A stretch of DNA of 22,059 nucleotides, taken from NCBI GenBank assembly GCA_041164825.1, contig JBEAOO010000261.1, positions 1 to 22,059 on the forward strand, given 5' to 3'. The DNA comes from JBEAOO01 sp041164825. Its GTDB lineage: Bacteria > Pseudomonadota > Gammaproteobacteria > Burkholderiales > Burkholderiaceae_C. This document shows positions 1 to 7,130 of this stretch, in pieces (positions within the stretch are counted from its first letter, which is position 1; each line of letters starts with the position of its first letter). Under the pieces are notes generated by a model. It saw only the letters and a program-made list of their open reading frames with translations. It was not told the origin of the DNA and ran no database searches. The position numbers and the translations under genes are program-made.

Positions 1-184
1 CGCCGCTGAGCGAGATGGCGTGCACCGGCCTGGTCCAGCGCCCTCGGCGCCTTGGCTGCTGTGTCGCACCGACCCGGGCAACGGCTTGCCGCTAAGCTGC
101 CGATGCCGCCCGGGGTGACCGTCGGGCGCAAGCCCTGCCGGGTGTTCGCCCCGCGGCAGTTCCCCTTGATGCTGGACGCACCCC
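1..184. other. unassigned left edge
   Basis: This stretch precedes the lipocalin start. The short open frames that enter from the left edge on the + strand end within about 120 bases and their translations are not recognisable. No convincing promoter or RNA gene was seen. It probably holds the end of a neighbouring gene and/or the lipocalin leader, but I cannot tell which. Confidence 0.3.
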
Positions 185-760
185 GTGAACCTCCGAACCC
201 CCTGTTTGAACACCTTGCTGCTTTGCGCCACAACGCTGCTCGCTGCGCATCCCCATGCGCAAGCGCAGTCGGCCCCCGCGCCCTTGCAGGCCATCGCCCG
301 CATTGACGTGCCGCGTTATATGGGCACCTGGTACGAGGTCGCCCGCTACCCCAACCGGTTCCAGAAGCAATGCGTGGCCGATGTGCAGGCGCAGTACACC
401 CTGCGCCTCGACGGCCGCGTGACCGTGCTCAACCGCTGCCGCGTGGCCAGCGGTGCCACGGAAGAGGCGGTGGGCGAAGCGCGGCAAATTGGCGCGGCCG
501 ATGCGCCCAAGCTCGAAGTGCGCTTTGCGCCGGCCTGGTTGGCATGGCTGCCGATGGTCTGGGGCGACTACTGGGTGGTCGACCTGGACCCGGCTTATCA
601 ACTGGCCGCCGTGAGCGAGCCCTCGCGCGAGTACCTGTGGGTGTTGTCGCGCACGCCGCAGGTGGCGCTGCAGGCCTATGCCGACCTGCTGGTGCGGCTG
701 ACGGCCCAGGGTTTGGACGTCACTCGGCTGGAGCGCACGCCGCAAACCATGGCGCCTTGA
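185..760 (+). CDS. secreted Blc-like lipocalin family protein
   Basis: This encodes a 191-residue lipocalin, a small beta-barrel that binds lipids or other hydrophobic ligands in the periplasm or outer envelope. The first lipocalin signature GTWYEVAR lies at about residues 47-54, just after a predicted signal peptide with a probable cleavage after AQA (about residue 27). The Blc-type second block, YWVVDLDPAYQ followed by YLWVLSRTP, lies at about 129-158. Cys63 and Cys85 are placed for the usual disulfide. A Cys at residue 14 sits too early to be a convincing lipobox, so a soluble periplasmic form is more likely than a lipoprotein, unlike E. coli Blc. The start is a GTG with only a weak GGA upstream. 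The gene stands alone on its strand and converges on the terminator of the neighbouring operon. The family is confident; the ligand and role (membrane repair or stress in Blc) are inferred. Confidence 0.9.
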   Translation: MNLRTPCLNTLLLCATTLLAAHPHAQAQSAPAPLQAIARIDVPRYMGTWYEVARYPNRFQKQCVADVQAQYTLRLDGRVTVLNRCRVASGATEEAVGEARQIGAADAPKLEVRFAPAWLAWLPMVWGDYWVVDLDPAYQLAAVSEPSREYLWVLSRTPQVALQAYADLLVRLTAQGLDVTRLERTPQTMAP

Positions 761-785
761 CCTGCGCGCAGCGTGGCGGATGCCC

Positions 786-815
786 ACAAAAAAGCCACCC
801 GAAGGTGGCTGGGGG
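786..815 (-). terminator. rho-independent terminator of the liv/ligase operon
   Basis: Read on the minus strand this is a 7-bp stem, AGCCACC pairing with GGTGGCT, closed by a TTCG tetraloop and followed by a run of six T. The + strand shows the matching A-run at 788-793. It lies about 50 bases beyond the tctC-like stop codon, which fits the end of the long minus-strand operon. Confidence 0.9.
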
Positions 816-861
816 CAGCGCACGGCGCGAGCGGGCTGATGCCCGCCCCAGGTGCCCAGGG

Positions 862-1830
862 TCAGTCGGCGTACTGGCCTGCGGCCTTGATCACCGGCGT
901 CCACTTGTTGATTTCGGCCTCGACGAACTTCTTGTGCTCGGCGCCGCTGTTGCGGGCGTCGTTGATGATCACCGCGCCCAGCGCTTCTTCGCGCTTGACG
1001 AACTCGGGGTCCTTCAGCGCGGCACGCAGGGCCGTGTTCAGTTTGTCGGTCACCGCCTTGGGCGTGCCCTTGGGGGCGTACAAGCCGTGCCAGATGTTGA
1101 CGTGGAAGCCCTTCAGGCCGGCTTCGTCCAGCGTCGGCAGCTTGGACAGCGCCGGCGTCGTCAGGCGCTTGGTCGAGGTGACGGCGAAGGCCTTGACCTT
1201 GCCACCCTCAATTTGCGAGGTGGTGTTGGTGGTTTGGTCGCACATCAGGTCGACTTGGCCGCCCAGCAGGTCGGTCATGGCCGGGCCGGTGCCTTTGTAG
1301 GGCACGGTGGTCATGTCGATCTTGATGGTGCTTTGGAACAGCAGGCCGCACAGGTGAGAGGCTGATCCCAGGCCCGCATTGGCGAGGTTGATCTGGCCCT
1401 TGTTGGCCGTCATCCACTTGGCCAGCTCGGCGTAGTTGTTGGCCGGCAGGGTCGACTTGCCAATCAGCGTCATGGGCACTTCATTGATCATGCCCAGGTA
1501 CTCGAAGTCTTCCAGCGTCTTGTACTGCATGGTGCGGTACAGGGCCGGCGAGGTGCTCATGCCAATGTGGTGCAGCAGCAGCGTGTAGCCGTCATTGGCT
1601 GCCTTGGACACCTTGCCCGCGCCCAGCGTGCCACCGGCACCCCCCACGTTTTCGATCACGATGGTGGCGCCACCCAGCGGGCCGCGCAGTGCTTCGGCAA
1701 AATCACGCGCCACCTTGTCGGTGGGGCCGCCGGCCGCGAAGGGCACGATGATGGTGATGGGCTTGTCGGGGTAGGCCTGAGCCACGCCAGCGGTCAGCAC
1801 AGCGGCGGCGGTCAGAATCAGTTTTTTCAT
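862..1830 (-). CDS. tripartite tricarboxylate transporter substrate-binding protein (Bug/TctC family)
   Basis: This encodes a 322-residue periplasmic binding protein of the Bug family, very abundant in Burkholderiales, which captures carboxylates and similar small molecules. The signal peptide MKKLILTAAAVLTAGVAQA is cleaved before YPDKPI. Family blocks follow in order: IIVPFAAGGPTDKVAR at about 27-42, IENVGGAGGTLGAG at about 59-72, GYTLL at 81-85, and a VPYKGTGPAMTDLLGGQVDL block at about 176-195. The ATG is preceded by a strong GAGGAG Shine-Dalgarno, which fixes the start; longer open-frame extensions upstream lack signal-peptide logic. It is the last gene of the minus-strand operon and is followed directly by the terminator. 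No tctA or tctB membrane partner is in the window, so it is an orphan of the kind common in this order. The ligand is unknown. Confidence 0.93.
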   Translation of the reverse strand: MKKLILTAAAVLTAGVAQAYPDKPITIIVPFAAGGPTDKVARDFAEALRGPLGGATIVIENVGGAGGTLGAGKVSKAANDGYTLLLHHIGMSTSPALYRTMQYKTLEDFEYLGMINEVPMTLIGKSTLPANNYAELAKWMTANKGQINLANAGLGSASHLCGLLFQSTIKIDMTTVPYKGTGPAMTDLLGGQVDLMCDQTTNTTSQIEGGKVKAFAVTSTKRLTTPALSKLPTLDEAGLKGFHVNIWHGLYAPKGTPKAVTDKLNTALRAALKDPEFVKREEALGAVIINDARNSGAEHKKFVEAEINKWTPVIKAAGQYAD

Positions 1831-1895
1831 CGATGTCTCCTCGAAAAGCGGTAGGGCTGAGGGCCAGATTGTGGCGCTCCCAGTGGGCGGGATTT

Positions 1896-1915
1896 GGCGG
1901 CTACTACGTAGCTGC
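1896..1915. repeat. small inverted repeat between paaK-like and tctC-like genes
   Basis: The arms GCTAC and GTAGC (1900-1912, loop TAC) are extended by a few further pairs to about 8 bp. It lies in the 101-bp spacer before the Bug-family gene. There is no T-run, so it is not a classical terminator. It may be an mRNA processing or stabilising hairpin, or chance. Confidence 0.35.
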
Positions 1916-1931
1916 GCCGAAGCCGTGGACC

Positions 1932-3200
1932 TCAAACGATCCGCCGCTGATCGTCGATGACTTTGCCGTCGTTGGGCAGGGCGCCAAGTGCGCAGAACTG
2001 CACATCGCAGCGCAGTTTCGTGAGCTCGCGCACTGACAGGGCGATCTGCGCGGCCAGGCCTTCCGGCGCGCTGCCCGCCAGCTCCACCTGAAGCGCCATC
2101 TGGTCGTTGGCCATCTCGCCGCTCACCACCAGCCGCCCGCGGACCGCCTCGGGGTGGCGCCGCAGCACCGCCGCCACCTGGCTGGGGTGCACAAACATGC
2201 CGCGCACCTTGGCCGTTTGGTCGGCCCGGCCCAACCAGCCTTTGATGCGCGTGTTGCTGCGGCCGGTGGGGCAAGGGCCCGGCAGCACGGCAGACAGGTC
2301 GCCGGTGCCAAATCGGATCAGCGGATAGTCGGGGTTGAGCGTGGTCACCACCACCTCGCCCACCTCGCCCTCGGGCACCGGGTCGCCGGTGCCGGGGCGC
2401 ACGATTTCGACGATCACGCCTTCATCGAGGACCAAGCCTTGGCGCGCGTCGGTTTCGTACGCGACCAGCCCCAGATCGGCTGTGGCGTAGGCCTGGTAGG
2501 CCGCGATGCCGCGCTCGGTCAGCCAATCGCGCAGCGCAGGCGGAAACGCCTCGCCCGACACCAGCGCCTTGCGCAGCGAGGTGATGGGCACGCCGCTCTC
2601 AGTCGCCTTCTCCACCAAGATGCGCAAAAAGCTCGGCGTGCCGATGTAGCCCTGCGGCTTCAACTCGGCCACCGCTTGCAGCTGCAATTCGGTGTTGCCC
2701 ACACCGCCCGCAAAGGTGGTGCAGCCGATGGCGTGGGCACCGGTTTCCATCATCGAGCCGGCGGGGGTGAGGTGGTAGCTGAAACTGCAGTGCGCCAAGT
2801 CACCGGGGCGAAAACCCGCAGCCCAGATCGCGCGCGCCATGCGCCAGTAGTCGGGCGCGCTGCCTTCGGGCTCGTAAATGGGGCCGGGTGACTGGAACAC
2901 GCGGCGTGCGCCTTGGGCCGCACGCAGACCGCGCCAGCCGATGGCCGAGAAGCCGCCAAACGGGTCGCTGGCACGGCCGGCGATCTGGCGCTCCAGCAGC
3001 TCGTGTTTGCGGATCACTGGCAGCGTGGCCAGCGCGTGGCGCGTGCTCACGGTCGACGCGTCCACCGCGGCGAGTTGCTGGGCCATCGCATCGCTGCGCA
3101 ACTGCGCGTGGGCCACCAGGCCGGGCAGGACGGACATCAGCGCGGCCTCGCGCTCGGCCGGGGTGCGCGACTCGCGCGCGTCAAACAAGGGCTCAGTCAT
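1932..3200 (-). CDS. PaaK-like adenylate-forming protein with altered P-loop
   Basis: This encodes a 422-residue member of the phenylacetate-CoA ligase (PaaK) branch of the ANL superfamily, close to the usual PaaK length of about 430. Alignable landmarks are RAAGxRPGD-like AIWAAGFRPGD at about 124-134, GYIGTPSFLRILVEKA at about 184-199, VSGEAFPPALRDWL at about 214-227, PLIRFGTGDLSAVL at about 293-306, GRADQTAKVRGMFVHPSQV at about 324-342, and Lys413 in LPNDGKVID near the C-terminus. The canonical ATP-binding P-loop (SSGTTGKP in PaaK) is replaced by QSPGPIYEPEG at about 103-113, so activity as a standard acyl-adenylating enzyme is uncertain. The ATG chosen overlaps the end of the upstream 97-residue gene by 8 bases, which implies translational coupling. 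It could be a ligase with an unusual nucleotide site, or a non-catalytic acyl- or CoA-binding homologue. Confidence 0.85.
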   Translation of the reverse strand: MTEPLFDARESRTPAEREAALMSVLPGLVAHAQLRSDAMAQQLAAVDASTVSTRHALATLPVIRKHELLERQIAGRASDPFGGFSAIGWRGLRAAQGARRVFQSPGPIYEPEGSAPDYWRMARAIWAAGFRPGDLAHCSFSYHLTPAGSMMETGAHAIGCTTFAGGVGNTELQLQAVAELKPQGYIGTPSFLRILVEKATESGVPITSLRKALVSGEAFPPALRDWLTERGIAAYQAYATADLGLVAYETDARQGLVLDEGVIVEIVRPGTGDPVPEGEVGEVVVTTLNPDYPLIRFGTGDLSAVLPGPCPTGRSNTRIKGWLGRADQTAKVRGMFVHPSQVAAVLRRHPEAVRGRLVVSGEMANDQMALQVELAGSAPEGLAAQIALSVRELTKLRCDVQFCALGALPNDGKVIDDQRRIV

Positions 3201-3486
3201 CGCGGTCACTCCAGGCCTGTATTTTCTTTTTGACCAGCGCGACAAACTCGCGCTGCTGCGCCGACTGGCTCAACACATGAGCCTGCCAGGTGGGACTGCG
3301 CGTCAGCTGCTTCACCAGCTCGGCGTGGATGGCGGGGCCGTCGATGCGCAAGCGCACGGCCGGCATCGCCCGCAACTCCCACACGCCCGCGCGCTCAACC
3401 AGGCCGGCGCCGCGCAAGTCGGTGCGCAGGCGCTGCAAGGCGGCTTCGGGGTCGAACGGTGGTGGCGCGAAGAAGTCGTCGGTCAT
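3193..3486 (-). CDS. small conserved-looking protein of unknown function, coupled to the PaaK-like gene
   Basis: This encodes a 97-residue soluble protein that I do not recognise. It begins MTDDFFAPPPFDPEAALQ, has a short beta-like segment around residues 35-50 (VWELRAMPAVRLRIDG), and ends in a basic helix VKKKIQAWSDRDD. No signal peptide, membrane segment, metal motif or repeat is visible. It lies 51 bases downstream of livF and its stop codon falls inside the start of the PaaK-like gene (8-base overlap), so the two are almost certainly co-translated. The placement suggests a helper or stability factor for the PaaK-like protein, but this is inference from position only. Base composition matches the neighbours, and the tight spacing argues for a real gene rather than a chance frame. 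Confidence 0.8.
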   Translation of the reverse strand: MTDDFFAPPPFDPEAALQRLRTDLRGAGLVERAGVWELRAMPAVRLRIDGPAIHAELVKQLTRSPTWQAHVLSQSAQQREFVALVKKKIQAWSDRDD

Positions 3487-3537
3487 GGTGCGGCGTGTGG
3501 CGCAGTTCGAGCGAGGGGCAGGGCAGGGCGTGGGGCA

Positions 3538-4344
3538 TCACGCCAGCCAGCGTTTGCGCCTCTTGTAGCTCTTGTTGTCGCGGAAGCTCTTGCGGTCGCC
3601 GCCACCCATGCCGAGGTAAAACTCCTTCACATCCTCGTTCTCGCGCAGGTCGGCCGCCGCACCTTCCATCACGATGCGGCCGTTTTCCAGGATGTAGCCG
3701 TGGTCGGCGTAGCGCAGCGCGATGTTGGTGTTTTGTTCGGCCAGCAAGAAGGTGACGCGCTCTTTGGTGTTCAGGTCTTTGACGATCTCGAACACCTCCT
3801 CCACGATCTGCGGCGCCAGGCCCATCGAGGGCTCGTCGAGCAGCACCATCTTCGGGTTGGCCATCAGCGCGCGGCCGATGGCGCACATCTGCTGCTCGCC
3901 GCCCGAGGTGTAGGCCGCCTGGCTGGTGCGCCGGGTCTTGAGGCGGGGAAAGTAGGTGTAGACCTTCTCCAGCGTTTCGGCCACCGCGGCCTTGCCATCG
4001 CGGCGTGTGTAGGCGCCCGTCATCAGGTTGTCTTCGATGCTGAGGTGGGCAAAGCAGTGCCGGCCCTCCATCACTTGAATCACCCCGCGCTCCACCATGT
4101 CGGCCGGGCTGAGTTTTTCGATGCGCTCGCCGCGCAACTCGATCGAGCCCTTGGTGACGTCGCCGCGCTCACCGGCCAGCAGGTTGCTGACCGCACGCAG
4201 CGTGGTGGTTTTGCCCGCACCATTGCCGCCCAGCAGCGCCACCACCTTGCCCTCCGGCACCTGCAGGCTCACGCCCTTGAGCACCAGGATGACGTGGTTG
4301 TAGATGACCTCGATGCCGTTGACGTTGAGAAGGATGTTTGACAT
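3538..4344 (-). CDS. livF: branched-chain-type ABC transporter ATP-binding protein LivF
   Basis: This encodes a 268-residue ATPase subunit of a LivF-type ABC importer, acting at the inner face of the cytoplasmic membrane. It shows Walker A GGNGAGKTT at about 39-47, the signature TSGGEQQM at about 146-153, Walker B MVLLDEP at about 166-172, and the LivF-style LAEQN at 201-205. After the normal end of the fold it carries an unusual basic tail (about residues 247-268: GGGDRKSFRDNKSYKRRKRW), which makes it longer than typical LivF proteins of about 235-250. The start MSNILLNVNG was chosen because the open frame continues upstream only through a hairpin-rich spacer whose translation is not protein-like. 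It pairs with LivG, LivH and LivM from the same operon. The transported solute is unknown; a similar LivFGHMK set with ligase genes often serves aromatic or other organic acids. Confidence 0.94.
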   Translation of the reverse strand: MSNILLNVNGIEVIYNHVILVLKGVSLQVPEGKVVALLGGNGAGKTTTLRAVSNLLAGERGDVTKGSIELRGERIEKLSPADMVERGVIQVMEGRHCFAHLSIEDNLMTGAYTRRDGKAAVAETLEKVYTYFPRLKTRRTSQAAYTSGGEQQMCAIGRALMANPKMVLLDEPSMGLAPQIVEEVFEIVKDLNTKERVTFLLAEQNTNIALRYADHGYILENGRIVMEGAAADLRENEDVKEFYLGMGGGDRKSFRDNKSYKRRKRWLA

Positions 4345-4360
4345 GCCTTGACCTTTCAGA

Positions 4361-4525
4361 CTCTTCGAAGCGCCGCACGCGGCGTTTTGAAGAAGGCCCC
4401 GCCAGGGGCCGCCCCCGCATGGCGGGGGATGGGGGTGCCGCAGCAACCCCACCCGCTTGGCGGGAGGGGAAGAGGCGGGTGCGAAGCCCTGAATCTGCGG
4501 AGCAGATTGGAAGAGCGTCAGCTCT
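4361..4525. repeat. cluster of six tandem hairpins between livK-like gene and livF
   Basis: The 173-bp spacer is almost entirely dyad symmetry. H1 at 4362-4393 has a 14-bp stem around loop CACG, and two pairs are G-U only in the + sense. H2 at 4395-4410 is GGCCCC/GGGGCC. H3 at 4412-4428 is CCCCCGC/GCGGGGG. H4 at 4447-4469 is CCCC and CCCGC pairing with GCGGG and GGGG, with one mismatch. H5 at 4492-4508 is AATCTGC/GCAGATT. H6 at 4512-4525 is AGAGC/GCTCT and overlaps the livK-like stop codon. None has a minus-strand T-run. The arrangement suggests REP-like elements that protect the upstream binding-protein mRNA, as in E. coli malE-malF; this role is inferred. Confidence 0.7.
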
Positions 4526-5846
4526 GACAATCTGCCGGCTCACGCCGCGTCAGCTTCTTGTCCGCCGCGTACTTGCTGGCCGCGGCCTTGATCATGGGCT
4601 TCAGGATCTGGTCGTCGGCCTGGTACCAGTCGGAGCTGAAGTTCCACTTCGCGCCATCCCAGGTGTGCACGCGCGCCCAGGTGCTGCCCATGTGGTCTTG
4701 GCACGAGGTGCTGACCGGGCGGATCACGCCGGTCAGGCCCAGCGTGGCGAGCTTCTTGTCGTCCAGTGCCAGGTTCTCCAGGCCCCAGCGCACTTGCTCG
4801 CTGGTCATCACCTTGCCCTTGCCAAAGCGCTCTTGCGCGCGGCGCACGGCCTCCACGCCCAGCGCCTGGATGATCACGCCGCGGGTGTAGAGCACCGAGC
4901 CCACTTCGTCTTTGGGTCCCGTGCCCTGGCCCTTGTCGTGCACAAACTTCTGGATGTCCTGGATCACCTTCGGCGTTTGGCCCGAGGTGTTGAGCGCCAG
5001 CGCGTTGTAGCCCTTGGCGCCTTCGCCCACGTCCTTCACGTCGGGCTCGGCCCCGGCCCACCACACGCCATACATCTTGTCGCGCGGGTAGCCGGTGGCT
5101 TGGGCTTCCTTCAGTGCGGTGGAGTTCATCACGCCCCAGCCCCAGAGCAGCACGTAGTCGGGGCGCTGCTGGCGCACCTGCAGCCAGGCGCTTTTTTGCT
5201 CCACGCCAGGCGCGGTCACCGGAATTTTCACCAGCTCAAAACCGTGCGTCTTGGCGCGCTCTTCCAGCAGCGGCATGGGCTCTTTGCCGAACGGGCTGTC
5301 GTGATAAACCAGCGCGATCTTTTTGCCCTTGAGTTTGTCCAGCCCGCCTTCTTTTTTGCCCAGGTGCTGGATCAAGATGTCGGCCGCCGTCCAGTAGCTG
5401 CCCATCAGCGGGAAGTTCCACTTGAACACGCCGCCATCTTGCGAGGCGGCCAGGCCATAGCCCAGCGTGATCAACGGGATCTTGTCGGCCGGCACCTTGT
5501 CGGTGAGCGCAAAGGTGATGCCCGTGGCCTGTGGGTCAAACAGTGTGTTGGTCTTGCCCTTCAGGCGCTCGTAGCACTCGACGCCCTTGTCGGTGGCGTA
5601 GCCGGTTTCACATTCTTCAAACGCGACCTTCACCCCGTTGATGCCGCCGTCGCGGGCGTTGATCATCTTCAGGTAGTCCTGCTTGCCATTGGCCCAGGGC
5701 GTGCCGTTGGGTGCATACGGCCCGGTGCGGTAGACCAGCAGCGGGAAGAACTGCTCTTTGGCCTGCGCCATGGCAGCGGTGGGCAGCACGGCAGCAAAGC
5801 CGGCGGCGGCGAGGGTCGCGGTGAGCGCGATCGATGAGAGTTTCAT
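4518..5846 (-). CDS. LivK-type ABC transporter periplasmic substrate-binding protein
   Basis: This encodes a 442-residue type I periplasmic binding protein (the Leu/Ile/Val-binding fold) of the importer. A signal peptide of about 27 residues ends in AMA before QAKEQFFPLLVYRTGPYAPNG. Family-like segments include the NGKQDYLKMINARDGGINGVKV block at about 53-74, GKKIALVYHDSPFGKEP at about 174-190, and RPDYVLLWGWGVMNSTALKEAQ at about 228-249. It is longer than the classical E. coli LivK of about 370 residues, matching a longer subfamily found beside acyl-CoA ligases. The ATG has a good GGAGG ribosome site 8 bases upstream; an open extension to 5975 lacks both a ribosome site and signal-peptide character. 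It lies 64 bases after livM and is followed by the hairpin cluster. The ligand cannot be read from the sequence. Confidence 0.93.
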   Translation of the reverse strand: MKLSSIALTATLAAAGFAAVLPTAAMAQAKEQFFPLLVYRTGPYAPNGTPWANGKQDYLKMINARDGGINGVKVAFEECETGYATDKGVECYERLKGKTNTLFDPQATGITFALTDKVPADKIPLITLGYGLAASQDGGVFKWNFPLMGSYWTAADILIQHLGKKEGGLDKLKGKKIALVYHDSPFGKEPMPLLEERAKTHGFELVKIPVTAPGVEQKSAWLQVRQQRPDYVLLWGWGVMNSTALKEAQATGYPRDKMYGVWWAGAEPDVKDVGEGAKGYNALALNTSGQTPKVIQDIQKFVHDKGQGTGPKDEVGSVLYTRGVIIQALGVEAVRRAQERFGKGKVMTSEQVRWGLENLALDDKKLATLGLTGVIRPVSTSCQDHMGSTWARVHTWDGAKWNFSSDWYQADDQILKPMIKAAASKYAADKKLTRREPADCQS

Positions 5847-5910
5847 GTCTGCCTCCAAAGGGGAACAACAAGGCACAGCAAGCGCTGCGCGCCAACGGGT
5901 GAACGAGAGA

Positions 5911-6975
5911 TCAATGGGGGAACGGCCAGAGCCTGAGCTTTTCGCGGGCGGTGCCCCACAAGCGCGCGATGCCATGCGGCTCGACGATCAGGAAGAACAC
6001 GATCAGCGCGCCAAAAATCATCGAGGTGAGGTGGGCTGAGAGCGCTGTGTCGATGGGGATGCCGAAGGTGCGCGGCAGCGCGTCGAGCAACAGCGGCAGC
6101 AGCACGATGAAGGCGGCGCCAAAGAAGTTGCCAGCGATGGAGCCCAGGCCGCCAATGATCACCATGAACAGCAGCTGGAACGAACGATCGACCGAGAACG
6201 CCGCCGGCTCCCACGAGCCCAGGTGCACAAAGCCCCACAGCCCGCCCGCCACACCCACGATGAAGCTGCTGACCGCAAACGCCGTGAGCTTGGCGTAGAC
6301 CGGCTGAATGCCGATCACCGAGGCCGCCACGTCCATGTCGCGCATGGCCATCCACTGCCGGCCGATGTGGCTGCGCACCAGGTTTTTGGCCATCAAGGCA
6401 AACACGCACACAAAGCTCAGGCAGAACACATACTTTTGCACTGGTGTCTCAATCGGCAGGCCAAACACATTCAGCCCTGCCACGCTCACCGAGCCCGATG
6501 ACGAATCGTTGGTGAACCACTTGATGCGCAAAAACGCCCAGTCGGTGAAGAACTGCGCGGCCAGCGTGGCCACCGCCAAGTACAGCCCCTTGATGCGCAA
6601 ACTCGGCATGCCAAACAGCACGCCCACCACCGTGGCACACATCCCGCCCAGCAACAGCGTGAGCACCAGTGGCATGCCCGGCAGCCGCACAAAGAAGTTG
6701 TAGGCGCCATACGCGCCGATGGCCATGAAGGCGCCGGTGCCGAGCGAAATCTGCCCGCAGTAGCCGACCAAAATATTGAGCCCGAGCGCTGCCAGCGACA
6801 AGATCAAAAAGGGCGTGAAGATGGCCCGAAAAGCGTACTCGCTGGCCACCAGCGGAACGCCCACAAAGGCCACCGCCAGCAGCGCGACGATGAACCGGCG
6901 GTCCTGCAAGATCGGGAAGATCTGCTGGTCAGCGCTGTAGCTGGTTTTGAACTGACCGTTTTCTCTGTAGATCAT
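5911..6975 (-). CDS. livM: branched-chain-type ABC transporter permease LivM
   Basis: This encodes a 354-residue inner-membrane permease with multiple hydrophobic segments from about residue 28 onward. The LivM hallmark NILVGYCGQISLGTGAFMAIGAYGAY lies at about 67-92 (written here only as a landmark; key residues are G71, Q75, S77, G79). The cytoplasmic EAA-like coupling loop MRDMDVAASVIGI lies at about 211-223, and GGLGSIAGNFFGAAF at about 275-289. The N-terminal 25 residues are polar and the C-terminus is a short basic tail. The ATG at 6975 follows a GAGG ribosome site. It forms the membrane channel with LivH, encoded just upstream. Spacers on both sides contain structured DNA on the upstream (livH) side and a plain 64-base gap on the livK-like side. 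Confidence 0.95.
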   Translation of the reverse strand: MIYRENGQFKTSYSADQQIFPILQDRRFIVALLAVAFVGVPLVASEYAFRAIFTPFLILSLAALGLNILVGYCGQISLGTGAFMAIGAYGAYNFFVRLPGMPLVLTLLLGGMCATVVGVLFGMPSLRIKGLYLAVATLAAQFFTDWAFLRIKWFTNDSSSGSVSVAGLNVFGLPIETPVQKYVFCLSFVCVFALMAKNLVRSHIGRQWMAMRDMDVAASVIGIQPVYAKLTAFAVSSFIVGVAGGLWGFVHLGSWEPAAFSVDRSFQLLFMVIIGGLGSIAGNFFGAAFIVLLPLLLDALPRTFGIPIDTALSAHLTSMIFGALIVFFLIVEPHGIARLWGTAREKLRLWPFPH

Positions 6976-7130
6976 GAAGTGAGCCTCATCCGTCGTTCAG
7001 TGGCTGGTTGCGCCCAGTGACGCCGTACTCGCCAACACCATCGCGCGACCGTCGCGGAACCGGCTTCGCCGGGCCGCTGACGTTGCCCCCTTGATGGGGA
7101 GCGACGCAGTCGCTTCGGGGGTTGTTGTTG
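6976..7130. repeat. hairpin-rich spacer between livH and livM (REP-like element)
   Basis: This 155-bp spacer contains three dyads in a row. CGCGA/TCGCG is at 7044-7056, CCGGC/GCCGG is at 7060-7072 around TTC, and a composite at 7086-7121 has CCCCC and GGGGG embracing the inner stem AGCGAC/GTCGCT (7100-7114). Read on the minus strand, the run CCCCCGAAGCG...CAAGGGGGCAACGTCAGCGG resembles an intergenic motif that I recall as recurrent in Comamonadaceae genomes. That recollection was not checked. No promoter-like sequence stands out. Confidence 0.6.

Noticed and set aside
793..810. Bidirectional terminator also serving the lipocalin gene
   Set aside because: On the + strand the stem is followed by G-rich sequence, not a T-run, so only the minus-strand direction is supported.
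2878..4341. Long + strand open frame opposite the PaaK-like, 97-aa and livF genes
   Set aside because: It spans three recognised minus-strand genes and has no protein-family features.
4345..4530. N-terminal extension of LivF into the hairpin spacer
   Set aside because: The extension translates repeat DNA, lacks LivF homology and would overlap the livK-like stop; the internal ATG gives a standard LivF start.
5847..5975. Longer start for the LivK-type protein
   Set aside because: It would bury the signal peptide and overlaps livM; the ATG at 5846 has a strong ribosome site.
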